Source of the DNA: Hyphomicrobiales bacterium
GTDB taxonomy: Bacteria > Pseudomonadota > Alphaproteobacteria > Rhizobiales > Beijerinckiaceae
Direction of reading: 5' to 3'
Assembly: GCA_019075865.1 (NCBI GenBank)
Contig: JAGXAN010000008.1
Coordinates: 1-64,000, forward strand
DNA: 64,000 nucleotides
A program made the translations under genes and the position numbers. The notes under the pieces are model-generated. The model did not search any database, was not told where the DNA came from, and worked only from the letters and a program-made list of their open reading frames with translations. This document shows, piece by piece, positions 1 to 8,161 of this stretch (position 1 is the first letter of the stretch; every line of letters begins with the position of its first letter).

Positions 1-123
1 GGTGAATGGCCGAGCGTATTCGGCGACGCCAAAATGACAACGGCGCTCCTCGACCGCCTCACGCATCACTGCGATATCGTCGAAACCGGAAACGACTCCT
101 GGCGCTTCAAAAACAGGGCCTGA
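1..123 (+). CDS. istB: IstB-like ATP-binding transposition helper protein, C-terminal end only
   Basis: Forty codons remain before the stop at 121-123. They contain the motif [19 protein letters not shown] (residues 2-20 of the fragment) and end [19 protein letters not shown], which is the characteristic C-terminus of IstB, the AAA+ ATPase that works with the IstA transposase of IS21-family elements. The N-terminal part with the Walker motifs, and istA, would lie to the left of the window. I infer an intact element but cannot see it. Confidence 0.85.
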   Translation, partial: GEWPSVFGDAKMTTALLDRLTHHCDIVETGNDSWRFKNRA

Positions 124-155
124 CACAAAACAGATCCAGCCAAGCCTAAACCGCG

Positions 156-198
156 CTTACCCCGTCTGCGCAACCCCGACCAGCTTCGACGGGGTAAG
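156..198. other. Perfect 11-bp inverted repeat inside the IS end
   Basis: CTTACCCCGTC (156-166) and its exact complement GACGGGGTAAG (188-198) flank a 21-base loop, 33 bases downstream of the istB stop. It could fold in the istB mRNA as a stem-loop. There is no U-run after it, so it is not a classical intrinsic terminator, but it may still end transcription or protect the 3' end. Confidence 0.55.
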
Positions 199-227
199 CC
201 CTACCGCTGCTGCCTCACGACCAAAAA

Positions 228-280
228 GAGGGGTCCTTTTTCGATGCTTATTGGGGGTCCCAATTGCTTGCTGATTGACA
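228..280. repeat. IS21-family terminal repeat region
   Basis: Two GGGGTCC copies spaced 24 bases apart (230-236, 254-260) are followed by the outer end, TTGACA at 275-280. The arrangement of several short direct repeats inside a TG/CA-bounded end is typical of IS21-family termini. Assignment as the end rests on the abrupt change to in-frame helicase coding sequence just after it. Confidence 0.7.
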
Positions 281-281
281 G

Positions 282-2000
282 GCGTTCACGCTTGCCCAGT
301 TTCTGCTCGGTTTGGACCGCTATGATACCCAGACAGGGGCATACCTTGTTACGAGCGCACCGAGCCGAGAGAACGGTTTCGCCACGGTTGTAATCGACGA
401 AGCCTCTATGCTCACCGAGGATCAACTAGCGGCGACCCTCGATGCGATTGACCCGTCAAGCGTCCAGCGACTTATCCTTGTCGGCGACCCCCGCCAGCTT
501 CCGCCCATCGGCGCGGGGCGCCCGTTCGTGGATGTGATCCGGCTTCTCCGGGAGCAAGACACCAAGCCTGTTCGTGGCCTGGCTGAACTCACCATCGTCC
601 GCCGTCAGGCTGAAGGTTCAGGCGATCCAGAAGCTACGCGAGACGATGTGCTGCTTTCACGCTGGTTCAGTGGCGAGGCGCCCGACGCGGGCGCTGACGA
701 AGTATGGGACCGTTTGATGGCGGGCTCTGCGCGCGGTGTACGAGCAATAGCGTGGGAAAGTGACGCCGAACTACAAGCCAAACTGCTGGCCGAACTCACG
801 GCTTATGTACGGGCCGGTGTGGACGCATCGTACAGCGATGAAACCGCGTTTGAGGTCAGCCTGGGCGGCTCAGAGTGGAATGGGCGGGCATATTTCAATC
901 CGTCTCGCGAAGATGGAGAGGGGCTACGACATGGGGGTGGGGCGGGTGTCGAGGCTTGGCAAATCCTTGCACCTATTCGCGCCGGGGAGACGGGCGTTGA
1001 TGGGTTGAATCGCTGGATCAAGCGGCTCTTCCGTACCTCGGTTCGAAGTTGGGCTGAAGCCGAGCCTCATTGGTATCGCAAGATAACCAAGCCGATGGGA
1101 AGTCAGGCTATCCTTTACGGCGATAAGGTCATCAATCTGTCAAATGGTCGCCGCTTCGACGTCTTTCCAGCGATGGATAAGGCATATCTAGCGAACGGCG
1201 AAATCGGACTCGTCGTTGGCCAATATAAGGGGAAGAATTGGAAGCCGAAGAAACTGCCCTGGAAGCTAGAGGTTGAGTTCGCAACCCAGCTCGGCTTCAA
1301 GTTCGGTTTCGGTGGATCGGACTTCGGTGAGGACGGCAATGAGCGCCTGGAACTCGCTTATGCGCTGACAATCCACAAGGCGCAGGGCAGCGAATTCGGA
1401 ACCACGTTCGTAGTCATACCGAATCCCTGCCGGCGGCTTTCGCGCGAACTGCTCTATACCGCGCTGACCCGACAACAGCGCGAGGTCGTTCTATTACACC
1501 AAGGCGATTTGCGAGACTTAATGAAGCTGTCGGATGCGGAGCGCTCCGAGACAGCTCGGCGGCTTACGAACCTGTTCACAGAGCCCAAGTTGGTGGCGCA
1601 CGGTGGCACTTTCCTGGAAGAGGGTTTGATTCATCGCACCACGCGTGGCGAACTTGTGCGGTCCAAATCGGAAGTGATCATCGCCAACCTGCTCGATGGC
1701 TTGAAACTGTCCTACGGATATGAGCAGCCGTTCACTGCCCCCGACGGCTCCGTGCGCTATCCCGATTTCACAATCGACGACGGTGAGACTGGTCGCCGCC
1801 TACTGATCGAACACCTCGGCATGCTCGATCGACCTGATTATGTTCGTCGCTGGAAGGCGAAGGAGGAGTGGTATCGTCAAGCTGGCGTTCTGCCGATCGG
1901 AGAGGGCGAGGTTCCGGTCGGACTACTGACGACATCCGAGGTCGGCGGCTTTGATGCGGCGATGGTGAAGGGACAGATTGTTGCAGCGCTTGGGCTCTGA
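282..2000 (+). pseudogene. RecD-like SF1 helicase with C-terminal PD-(D/E)xK nuclease domain, 5' part cut off by IS21
   Basis: The frame is open from the first base after the IS, with no initiation signal. A TTG at 312 is the first possible start but has no convincing ribosome site. Visible helicase signatures are Walker B DEAS (about nt 396-407), motif III GDPRQLPPIG (483-512), the late motif HKAQGSEF (about 1373-1395) and YTALTR (about 1455-1472), as in UvrD/RecD-type enzymes. After about nt 1655 comes RSKSEVIIANLL, then YPDF (about 1758) and IEHLGMLDRPDY (about 1806), a restriction-endonuclease-like domain seen fused to such helicases. The Walker A part is absent from the window and should lie on the far side of the IS. 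The role of this family is unclear; DNA repair or phage defence are both plausible. As it stands the gene is interrupted and probably inactive. Confidence 0.8.
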
Positions 2001-2339
2001 GAGGGCTCCATAGCAGGTGAAGTTCATAGGGCTATGGCGTAAATGTAGTGATCATCGCTATCCGGCGTGGCTCGCCAAGCATTCTTGCAAGCCATTGATA
2101 TTTATGGACTATTTTTTTGTCTTTTGCCCAGCTCCCCTTTCAGCCCCCCCCTTTCAGATTTGGCTTGGCGCGAATTGCAGCGAACTGAAATGGCCCAATT
2201 GAATTTGCACAACGAATAATTTCAATTAGTTATTAGGTTTATAACGAACCGAGACGAATTGCGCGCCGATCGTGACGACTGGAAAGGCAGAGCCGAGCGA
2301 CTGTTGACGGTTCAACGGCCGGTGACGTTGTGGCGTCGT
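2001..2339. other. AT-rich intergenic region, no gene recognised
   Basis: No open frame here shows a recognisable protein or convincing start signals. Base composition is clearly lower in GC than the catabolic and housekeeping genes to the right, and poly-T and AT stretches occur around 2100-2240. It may be the remnant edge of an acquired segment that includes the interrupted helicase. Confidence 0.5.
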
Positions 2340-2648
2340 TTACTCGGCTAACATTATTAAGGTCACCAATAATATTGAAGAGACGAAAACCGCGACGAAA
2401 ATCGCCAAAGACCCTGGTAGTTGCAGATACCAATCGATAATGGTGTTGAGCCCCACCCACCCTGTTTTGAGGTGAATTGGCCCAAATTTTTCCTGTAAGG
2501 AGTAGTCTTTCCAATCCCAGTAGCCGTTCTGTAGCCAAAACAAACATTGAAAGCCAGTTAAGCCAATAATAGAAAGATATCCCAAACCGACGATCAAAAG
2601 TTGCAAAAATAGCAAAACTCGAACGTAGATCCCAATAAGTCTTTGCAT
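2340..2648 (-). CDS. Small integral membrane protein of unknown function
   Basis: A 102-residue protein starting MQRLIGIYVRVLLF. I chose the ATG at 2646-2648 because GGGTGA lies just upstream and because an upstream in-frame ATG (2717) would add a cysteine-rich tail that looks non-coding. Two hydrophobic segments are visible: residues about 5-30, and about 80-100 near the C-terminus. Between them is a tryptophan-rich stretch (NGYWDWKDYSLQEKFGPIHL). The hydrophobic pattern and aromatic loop look like a real inner-membrane protein rather than chance reading frame, but I recognise no family. The gene sits alone in an AT-rich stretch next to the IS21-interrupted helicase. Confidence 0.5.
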   Translation of the reverse strand: MQRLIGIYVRVLLFLQLLIVGLGYLSIIGLTGFQCLFWLQNGYWDWKDYSLQEKFGPIHLKTGWVGLNTIIDWYLQLPGSLAIFVAVFVSSILLVTLIMLAE

Positions 2649-2804
2649 TTTTGTCACCCGGAAATTGCAGCAAAAAGGTAGTGACTGCCATAATAAACAA
2701 ATATAGCACTCATGCACGGCGCGCGACGTTGCCCATTCCAGGTTGAAATTGCCCCAATGCGACCAGGCTCTGCGTTCTCGCGATGCGGGGGCCCGGTTCA
2801 GGGC

Positions 2805-3467
2805 TTATTTACCCAAGGTCACTTTCTCGATCTCTGCCATCGTTCGGCCTGCGCGCGGGCGATAGGTGGGGAGTGACCAACCCGTGGTGATGGCAATGGC
2901 GCGCACGCCCAGTGCAATGGCAAAGCCAAACATCATCGCAAGGGGACGCGCCACGCCAATGCCAGCGGCGGTTACCAACACGAGTGCGCCAGCAACCGAT
3001 GCGGAGACATAGATTTCCTTGCGCAGGATGATCGATGGTTCGTGGCCTAAAATATCGCGGATAATGCCACCGAGCGCCGCAGTAATAACCCCCATCACGA
3101 TCGCGACCACCGGGCCGGCACCCGCATCAAGCCCCTTTGCCGTACCGGCGACGGTCACCAGAGCGAGCCCCACGGCATCAAGCCACAGCAGCCAGCGATA
3201 TCTCGAGGTGAGAATATGCGCCATGAAATAAACCGCTGTCGAGGCAATCAGGCAGGTGATTACGTAAACAGGCTCGCGCACCCAGAATACCGGTAGTCCG
3301 AGGAGCAGATCGCGCACGGTTCCACCGCCAATGCCGGTCACCAGTCCCAGCCAGCAAAATGCAACAATGTCCATCTGCTTGCGCGAGGCCACGAGAGCAC
3401 CCGTCAACGCAAAGGCAGCAGCTGCAAGAAGGTCAACGACGGTAATGATGGATGTAATGTGTTGCAT
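2805..3467 (-). CDS. TRIC-family cation channel protein (YicG/UPF0126 type)
   Basis: About 220 residues with roughly seven hydrophobic segments arranged as two homologous halves. The first carries GIGGGTVRDLLLG and the second GGIIRDILG, the duplicated glycine-rich GGGxxRD signature of bacterial trimeric intracellular cation channel homologues. These form inner-membrane trimers that conduct monovalent cations; the physiological role in bacteria is poorly known. The start was set at the ATG encoding MQHITSIITVVD; two further ATG codons upstream (to 3506) would add up to 13 non-hydrophobic residues. It lies downstream of, and codirectional with, the MarR gene, 59 bp away, so the two may be cotranscribed. 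Confidence 0.85.
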   Translation of the reverse strand: MQHITSIITVVDLLAAAAFALTGALVASRKQMDIVAFCWLGLVTGIGGGTVRDLLLGLPVFWVREPVYVITCLIASTAVYFMAHILTSRYRWLLWLDAVGLALVTVAGTAKGLDAGAGPVVAIVMGVITAALGGIIRDILGHEPSIILRKEIYVSASVAGALVLVTAAGIGVARPLAMMFGFAIALGVRAIAITTGWSLPTYRPRAGRTMAEIEKVTLGK

Positions 3468-3526
3468 GGGTCGCCACATTCTTTGGTTGGGGTTTGTGCG
3501 CGGCAATGTTTTGCCGGGTGATCCCG

Positions 3527-4048
3527 TCAGGGAAGTTTGGGTGCCCGCGCCGCCCCTTTGCCTGCCCGCGCGGCTTTGGCTGGGGCGCTCGTTTCGGGAA
3601 ATCTTTGTTTGACCGCGTCCTTGTAGCCGTCATTGACCCAGTCGGCGATCTTGTTCAGACAATCCAGAAACGCCTCGCGCTCTTTTGCATCCAGGGTTTG
3701 CAACATCAGACGCTCCATTTCCAGAGTCAGCGGATCCGATTTGCGCCGTAATGCGCGGCCCTTGGCGGTCGCGACGAGGTGGAATTGCCGGGCGTCCACC
3801 GTATCGTTGAAGCGTTCGACGAGACCCGCCTTGATCAGCCGCTGCAGACTTCGCGAGGTGGCCGAACGGTCAAGCCGGGTTTGGCCTGCCAATGGCGTGA
3901 AGGTGATGCCTGGCTGGTCATCGATCAACCGGAGAATGCGCACATGGTAGACGTCAAGGCCAAGGCTTTGCTCGAAAAGCTGTGTTCCGGTCTTTATTGC
4001 GTTCTCGGCAATGGTTGCAAAAGTATAGGTCAGGCTTTGGAATGGCAT
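3527..4048 (-). CDS. MarR-family transcriptional regulator
   Basis: 173 residues with a winged-helix core: residues about 35-105 contain FTPLAGQTRLDRSATSRSLQ (recognition helix) and LVERFNDTVDARQFHLVAT (wing), as in MarR proteins that bind small aromatic or phenolic ligands and repress neighbouring genes. The C-terminal tail (about 150-173) is rich in Ala, Lys and Arg and probably unstructured. It is divergent from the MHS transporter, and a 7-bp inverted repeat with 7-bp spacing lies in the shared intergenic region, so control of that transporter and of itself is the natural inference. Confidence 0.88.
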   Translation of the reverse strand: MPFQSLTYTFATIAENAIKTGTQLFEQSLGLDVYHVRILRLIDDQPGITFTPLAGQTRLDRSATSRSLQRLIKAGLVERFNDTVDARQFHLVATAKGRALRRKSDPLTLEMERLMLQTLDAKEREAFLDCLNKIADWVNDGYKDAVKQRFPETSAPAKAARAGKGAARAPKLP

Positions 4049-4121
4049 TCAATCGGTCCCGGCAAGATCCATAACACAGCTTACACGGACTAATTTTCTT
4101 CCGCAATATTCTCATATTACG

Positions 4122-4142
4122 ATTGTTGCAAAATACAACAAT
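4122..4142. promoter_or_regulatory. Probable MarR operator between divergent genes
   Basis: ATTGTTG (4122-4128) and CAACAAT (4136-4142) form a perfect 7-bp inverted repeat around a 7-bp centre. It lies 74 bp before the MarR start and 80 bp before the transporter start, in an AT-rich region suited to two divergent promoters. MarR dimers bind palindromes of this size. Assignment is by position and symmetry only. Confidence 0.55.
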
Positions 4143-4221
4143 ATCTCCTAAAGTGCATTCGCGCCGTTACAAACCAAAAAATCTGACCCATACGGCAGGA
4201 AACAACACGGAGGCTGAAAGC

Positions 4222-5532
4222 ATGTCCCTACAAAGCAACGCCCTGGCAACGGCAACTGCCTTGCACAAGCAAAAAATATCCGGGCCCCGATTGATCGCGG
4301 CCTGCACCATCGGCAACGCTCTGGAATTTTTTGATTTCGTCGTCTTCAGCTTTTTTGCGGCGACCATTGGCCAGCTGTTTTTCCCGGCTGCTGATCCAAC
4401 CATGCAGCTTCTGCTATCCTTTGCGACCTATGGCTTCGGCTTTTTTCTGCGTCCCCTTGGTGGCATCGTCCTTGGTGCTTTTGCGGATCGCCGCGGGCGC
4501 AAGCGTGCCACCGTTCTGACCCTGATGCTGATGGCGTCGGGAACCCTCATGATCGGTCTGGCCCCCACCTATGCGCAGATCGGATATTTTGGCCCGCTGG
4601 CAATCGTCATCGGCCGGCTTGTCCAGGGCTTCTCGGCAGGCGGTGAAGTGGGTGCATCGACAACCCTGTTGTCTGAGTCCGCACCGGTGGAACAGCGCGG
4701 GTTTTACGGTTCCTGGCAATTGGCCAGCCAGGGCCTCGCCGTTCTGGCGGCGGCCGGTATTGCGTTTGCCATCAACACGATGCTGACCCACGCAGAGGTC
4801 TTGTCATGGGGTTGGCGCATCCCTTTCATCTCTGGGGTATTGATCGTTCCGGTTGGCTTGTGGCTGCGCAGCGCGCTGGAAGAGACGCATGCCAATGAAG
4901 ACGACGTAAAGACCGCGCGGATAAGTTCATTGCGCGAGGTATTGACTGGCCATTGGCGGCGGTTGCTGCTGGGCGTGATGCTGATCGTGGGCGGGACTGC
5001 CGCCAATGCCATCATCGTGCTCTATATGGCGACCTATGCGGTCAGCCAATTGCATATGTCACCCGCGGCCGGGCTGCTGGCCGGTTTGATCGCTGGTATT
5101 GTCACGCTTGTTGCAGCGCCCTTGGCAGGCGCATTGTCGGATCGTATCGGCCGCCGGACGGTTGCCGGTGCCTCCTATCTCCTGATCGCCCTCCTGATTT
5201 ATCCAGCGTTCCTGCTGCTCAACGCCAGCGCGACCATCGGCACGCTGCTTGCGGTTGTGGCCGTTCTTGGCACGCTCAACGCGACGGGCGGCGCACCTGC
5301 CATCATATCCTTGACGGAGATATTCCCCACGCAGGTGCGTGCAACCGGCATGTCACTGGTTTATGCGCTCGGCGTTGCGATCTTTGGCGGGTTCGGACAA
5401 TTCATCGTCACATGGCTGATCAGGGCGCTCGCAACGCCAATTGCCCCCGCCTATTATGTCATCGTCTGCTGCATCTCAAGCCTTATCGCGCTCCTGCTGC
5501 TGCCGGAAACCGCGCGCAAGCCGCTCAACTGA
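4222..5532 (+). CDS. MFS transporter, metabolite:H+ symporter (MHS) type
   Basis: 436 residues with about twelve membrane segments. It has the MHS hallmarks: ALEFFDFVVFSFFAA in the first helix, GFFLRPLGGIVLGAFADRRGRKR in loop 2-3, and SAGGEVGASTTLLSE in helix 5, as in ProP, KgtP and related organic-acid symporters. The start is the ATG at 4222, preceded by CACGGAGG; an in-frame ATG at 4123 would lie inside the operator palindrome and lacks a ribosome site. Family members import dicarboxylates, shikimate, betaines or aromatic acids. With the benzoate/catechol operon nearby and a MarR regulator divergent to it, import of an aromatic acid is a reasonable guess, not shown by the sequence. Confidence 0.85.
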   Translation: MSLQSNALATATALHKQKISGPRLIAACTIGNALEFFDFVVFSFFAATIGQLFFPAADPTMQLLLSFATYGFGFFLRPLGGIVLGAFADRRGRKRATVLTLMLMASGTLMIGLAPTYAQIGYFGPLAIVIGRLVQGFSAGGEVGASTTLLSESAPVEQRGFYGSWQLASQGLAVLAAAGIAFAINTMLTHAEVLSWGWRIPFISGVLIVPVGLWLRSALEETHANEDDVKTARISSLREVLTGHWRRLLLGVMLIVGGTAANAIIVLYMATYAVSQLHMSPAAGLLAGLIAGIVTLVAAPLAGALSDRIGRRTVAGASYLLIALLIYPAFLLLNASATIGTLLAVVAVLGTLNATGGAPAIISLTEIFPTQVRATGMSLVYALGVAIFGGFGQFIVTWLIRALATPIAPAYYVIVCCISSLIALLLLPETARKPLN

Positions 5533-5674
5533 CGATCGTTTGGCAAGGTGCGCTTTTGCACATGCTATCCTACGGCGGCTTTCCAGGAGACAAACACTTC
5601 ATGTTGGTCTTTTGGGATGCCCCACCGCCGAAAGCCAATGTAGCAATTGGCAAATATGTCGCCGGATCGCGCCC

Positions 5675-6568
5675 TCATAATTCATGCCAGAGGTCAAACT
5701 CCCGGATCAGCGTCACCAGTTGTTTCAGCAATGCCGACTGGTCCCTGGCGCGATGGCTCATGATTACGGGTGAAACCAGCTTGGGTTCATCCAGATCGGC
5801 ATAGACAACATTGTCTCGCACCAGATGACGCACCGATGCTGGAACGAGGCAGAAACCGGCACCGGCTGCCACCAGACCAAGCGCCGTCTGCAATTCCCCG
5901 ACCTCAAACGCTATTTTGGGCTCCATGCCCTTGTCCCTGTAGAAGGCCAGCACCTGGTCAGCATAGCTGGGGCGCGGTGATTTGGGATAGAGTATCAACG
6001 GCTCAAGAACGGTCTGATGCAGTTTCAGCGCGCCGCCTGCTGCCAGCAAGGCATGTCCGTCCGGCAAGGCCGCCACCACCTTGTCCTCTCGCAGCACGGT
6101 GCGGATGATGTCGGCATCCTCGAACCGCAACCGGCCAAACCCGACGTCGATACGCCCGTCTTTCAGCGCCGCTGTCTGCTCCAGCGTGTTCATCTCAAGC
6201 AGGACAATGTCTATGCCCGGCCGCGTCTGTCGAAACCGGCGGATCAACTCGGGCAAGGCATCATAAAGGGTGGAGGCAACAAAGCCGATGCGGAACTGGC
6301 TGATATGGCCTTTGGCAATCCGCCGCGTCATTGAGGTTATTTCGTCCACCCGCGCCAGTATCTGCCGCACCTGTTCGTAAAAATAGCGGCCAGGCTCGGT
6401 CAGCGTCAGCGGACGGCCCCGGTCCAGCAACCGCGCGCCAATCTCGTCTTCCAGTTGCTGGATCTGGCGGCTGAGCGGAGGCTGCGCGATGTTCAGTTTC
6501 TCGGAAGCGCGGCTGAAGCTGCCCTCGGCGGCCACGGCTGCAAAATAACGCAAATGACGCAGTTCCAT
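5675..6568 (-). CDS. catR: LysR-type regulator of catechol/benzoate genes (CatR/CatM/BenM-like)
   Basis: 297 residues. Residues 1-60 form the LysR helix-turn-helix (MELRHLRYFAAVAAEGSFSR, then AQPPLSRQIQQLEDEIGARL); the remainder is the periplasmic-binding-like effector domain (PLILYPKSPRPSYADQV and AGAGFCLVPASV are typical of CatR/CatM/BenM). Such regulators activate cat and ben operons when cis,cis-muconate, with or without benzoate, is bound. It is divergent from catB with 103 bp between start codons. That gap holds a perfect ATAC-N7-GTAT site which also covers the regulator's own ribosome-binding sequence (GGAGG on the minus strand), so autorepression is likely. The symbol follows gene position and family; BenM-type naming would be equally valid. 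Confidence 0.88.
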   Translation of the reverse strand: MELRHLRYFAAVAAEGSFSRASEKLNIAQPPLSRQIQQLEDEIGARLLDRGRPLTLTEPGRYFYEQVRQILARVDEITSMTRRIAKGHISQFRIGFVASTLYDALPELIRRFRQTRPGIDIVLLEMNTLEQTAALKDGRIDVGFGRLRFEDADIIRTVLREDKVVAALPDGHALLAAGGALKLHQTVLEPLILYPKSPRPSYADQVLAFYRDKGMEPKIAFEVGELQTALGLVAAGAGFCLVPASVRHLVRDNVVYADLDEPKLVSPVIMSHRARDQSALLKQLVTLIREFDLWHEL

Positions 6569-6573
6569 GATCT

Positions 6574-6588
6574 ATACCTCCAGGGTAT
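6574..6588. promoter_or_regulatory. CatM/BenM-type operator ATAC-N7-GTAT
   Basis: ATAC (6574-6577), seven bases, GTAT (6585-6588): an exact match to the consensus known for CatM and BenM of Acinetobacter. It lies 84 bp before the catB start, a position suited to activation from upstream of the promoter, and 6 bp from the catR start codon, overlapping its Shine-Dalgarno sequence. A second dyad, TTATG-N5-CATAA (6632-6646), lies 43 bp further towards catB and could be a weaker second site. Confidence 0.75.
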
Positions 6589-6671
6589 GAAGATAGACAC
6601 AAACGGTCCTGTCCGCAAAGCCCGCATTTGCTTATGGTTTTCATAACAAATCACCAGACAGGACGCCTCAC

Positions 6672-7841
6672 ATGACATCGCCGCGCATCGACAGGATTGA
6701 GACCTTTCTGGTCGATCTGCCGACGATCCGCCCGCATCGCCTGTCGATGACCGTGATGAGCGGCCAGACACTGATGATCGTGCGGCTCTATTCTTCCGAC
6801 GGCACGATCGGGATGGGCGAGGCCACCACCATCGGCGGGCTGGCTTACGGGGCGGAAAGCCCTGAAAGCATGAAGCTCACGGTCGATAGATATATTGCGC
6901 CCCTCTTGCTCGGCGAGAATCCCGCAAATATCAATGCGCTGATGGCGCGCATCCGCAAAGCGGTATTCGACAACCATTTCGCCAAATGCGCGATTGAAAT
7001 GGCACTGCTGGACCACCTTGGCAAAAGCCGGGGCATGTCAATATCCAGCCTGTTTGGCGGGCGGTTGCATGATCGGTTGCCAGTGGCCTGGACCCTTGCC
7101 AGCGGCGATACCAGCAAGGACATTGCCGAGGCGCAGGAGATGCTGGATCAGCGCCGCCATAATATATTCAAACTGAAGATTGGTCTCAATACCGTCAAGG
7201 CCGATATTGCCCATGTCACGGCGATCAAGCGCGAGTTGGGCGACCACGCCCGCGTGCGCGTCGATGTCAATCAGGCGTGGAGCGAGAGCATCGCGGGGCC
7301 TGCCATTGCCGCGCTGGAGGATGTCGGTGTGGAACTGGTGGAACAGCCCATTGCCCTCTCCAACCGCCGGGGCATGGCTCGGCTGGCGGCCAAAGCCAAT
7401 GTCGCGATCATGGCGGATGAGCCTTTGCACGGGCCTGAAACAGCGTTTGACTTTGCCAGCGCCGGTGCAGCGGATGTGTTTGCCGTCAAGATCATGCAGT
7501 CGGGCGGGCTTTATGCTGCCGCCCGTGTTGCCGCGATCGCCGATGCAGCAGGCATTGGGCTTTATGGGGGCACCATGCTGGAGGGGGCCGTTGGCACGAT
7601 TGCAGCCGCACATCTCTTCTCCACCTTTGCGCATCTGGAATGGGGAACCGAGCTTTTCGGCCCGTTGCTTCTGACCGAGGAAATCCTCACCGAGCCGCTC
7701 GATTACAGTGAATTCAGCCTGAAAATTCCCGACGGACCCGGCCTTGGCATTGCGCTGGACGAGGCCTGCCTCAACCGCTTCCGCCGGGATGGCGCGCAGC
7801 GCAGCGTTCACGTTGTTTCGCAACTGAAGACGGGGTCATAA
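6672..7841 (+). CDS. catB: Muconate cycloisomerase
   Basis: 389 residues of the enolase superfamily. It converts cis,cis-muconate to muconolactone in the ortho-cleavage branch of the 3-oxoadipate pathway. Visible catalytic features: the KLK motif at residues 167-169 whose second lysine is the general base, metal ligands Asp198 (DVNQAW), Glu224 (VEQP) and Asp249 (MADEP), and Lys273 (VKIMQSGG) on the opposite face of the barrel. The length is normal for the family. It is the first gene of the operon, with AGGACG upstream of the ATG, and is one base from catC. The adjacent operator and regulator imply induction by muconate or benzoate. Confidence 0.95.
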   Translation: MTSPRIDRIETFLVDLPTIRPHRLSMTVMSGQTLMIVRLYSSDGTIGMGEATTIGGLAYGAESPESMKLTVDRYIAPLLLGENPANINALMARIRKAVFDNHFAKCAIEMALLDHLGKSRGMSISSLFGGRLHDRLPVAWTLASGDTSKDIAEAQEMLDQRRHNIFKLKIGLNTVKADIAHVTAIKRELGDHARVRVDVNQAWSESIAGPAIAALEDVGVELVEQPIALSNRRGMARLAAKANVAIMADEPLHGPETAFDFASAGAADVFAVKIMQSGGLYAAARVAAIADAAGIGLYGGTMLEGAVGTIAAAHLFSTFAHLEWGTELFGPLLLTEEILTEPLDYSEFSLKIPDGPGLGIALDEACLNRFRRDGAQRSVHVVSQLKTGS

Positions 7842-7842
7842 C

Positions 7843-8133
7843 ATGCTGTTTCACGTCAGAATGGATGTGCGCATCCCCCATGATTTTCCGCCTGAAGCAG
7901 GCGCTACGCTAAAGGCGACAGAAAAACAGCGTTCGCAGGAATTGCAGCGTGCAGGCACCTGGCGCCACCTTTGGCGCATTGCCGGGCAATATTCCAATAT
8001 CAGCATTTTCGACGTCAGCGGCCCGCAGGAACTGCACGACATCCTGTCCACACTGCCGCTGTTCCCGTTCATGGAAATCACGGTTAGCCCGCTATGCCGT
8101 CACCCCTCTTCAATCCGTGAAGACGACAAGTAA
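7843..8133 (+). CDS. catC: Muconolactone delta-isomerase
   Basis: 96 residues, the usual size of this small decameric enzyme that isomerises muconolactone to 3-oxoadipate enol-lactone. The N-terminus MLFHVRMDVRIPHDFPPE and the region YSNISIFDVSGPQELHDILSTLPLFPFM (about residues 48-75) are family signatures. It starts one base after catB stops and lies 28 bp before catA. The step that follows in the pathway (enol-lactone hydrolase) has no gene in this window and must be encoded elsewhere. Confidence 0.95.
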   Translation: MLFHVRMDVRIPHDFPPEAGATLKATEKQRSQELQRAGTWRHLWRIAGQYSNISIFDVSGPQELHDILSTLPLFPFMEITVSPLCRHPSSIREDDK

Positions 8134-8161
8134 CCCTTAAAAACCACCTGGAGGAAGTCCC

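Larger units (their letters stand above)
1..280 (+). mobile_element. 3' end of an IS21-family insertion sequence (left part outside window)
   Basis: The first 123 bases encode the C-terminus of an IstB-type protein. They are followed by about 150 non-coding bases that end in TTGACA at 280. Read from the outside inwards the end begins TGTCAATCAG, in keeping with the TG...CA ends of IS21-family elements. It carries two direct copies of GGGGTCC (230-236 and 254-260), the kind of repeated terminal motif these elements use for transposase binding. From position 282 the sequence reads in frame as part of a helicase gene, so 280/281 is taken as the element boundary. The other end and the target duplication are outside the window. 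Confidence 0.85.

Noticed and set aside
2017-2202. 61-codon plus-strand frame after the helicase remnant
   Set aside because: Cys/Pro-rich chance reading, no start signal, no family.
2239-2709. 156-codon frame on the minus strand overlapping the small membrane protein
   Set aside because: Different frame, no recognisable pattern and no start signal; the overlapping frame with two hydrophobic helices and a better start is preferred.
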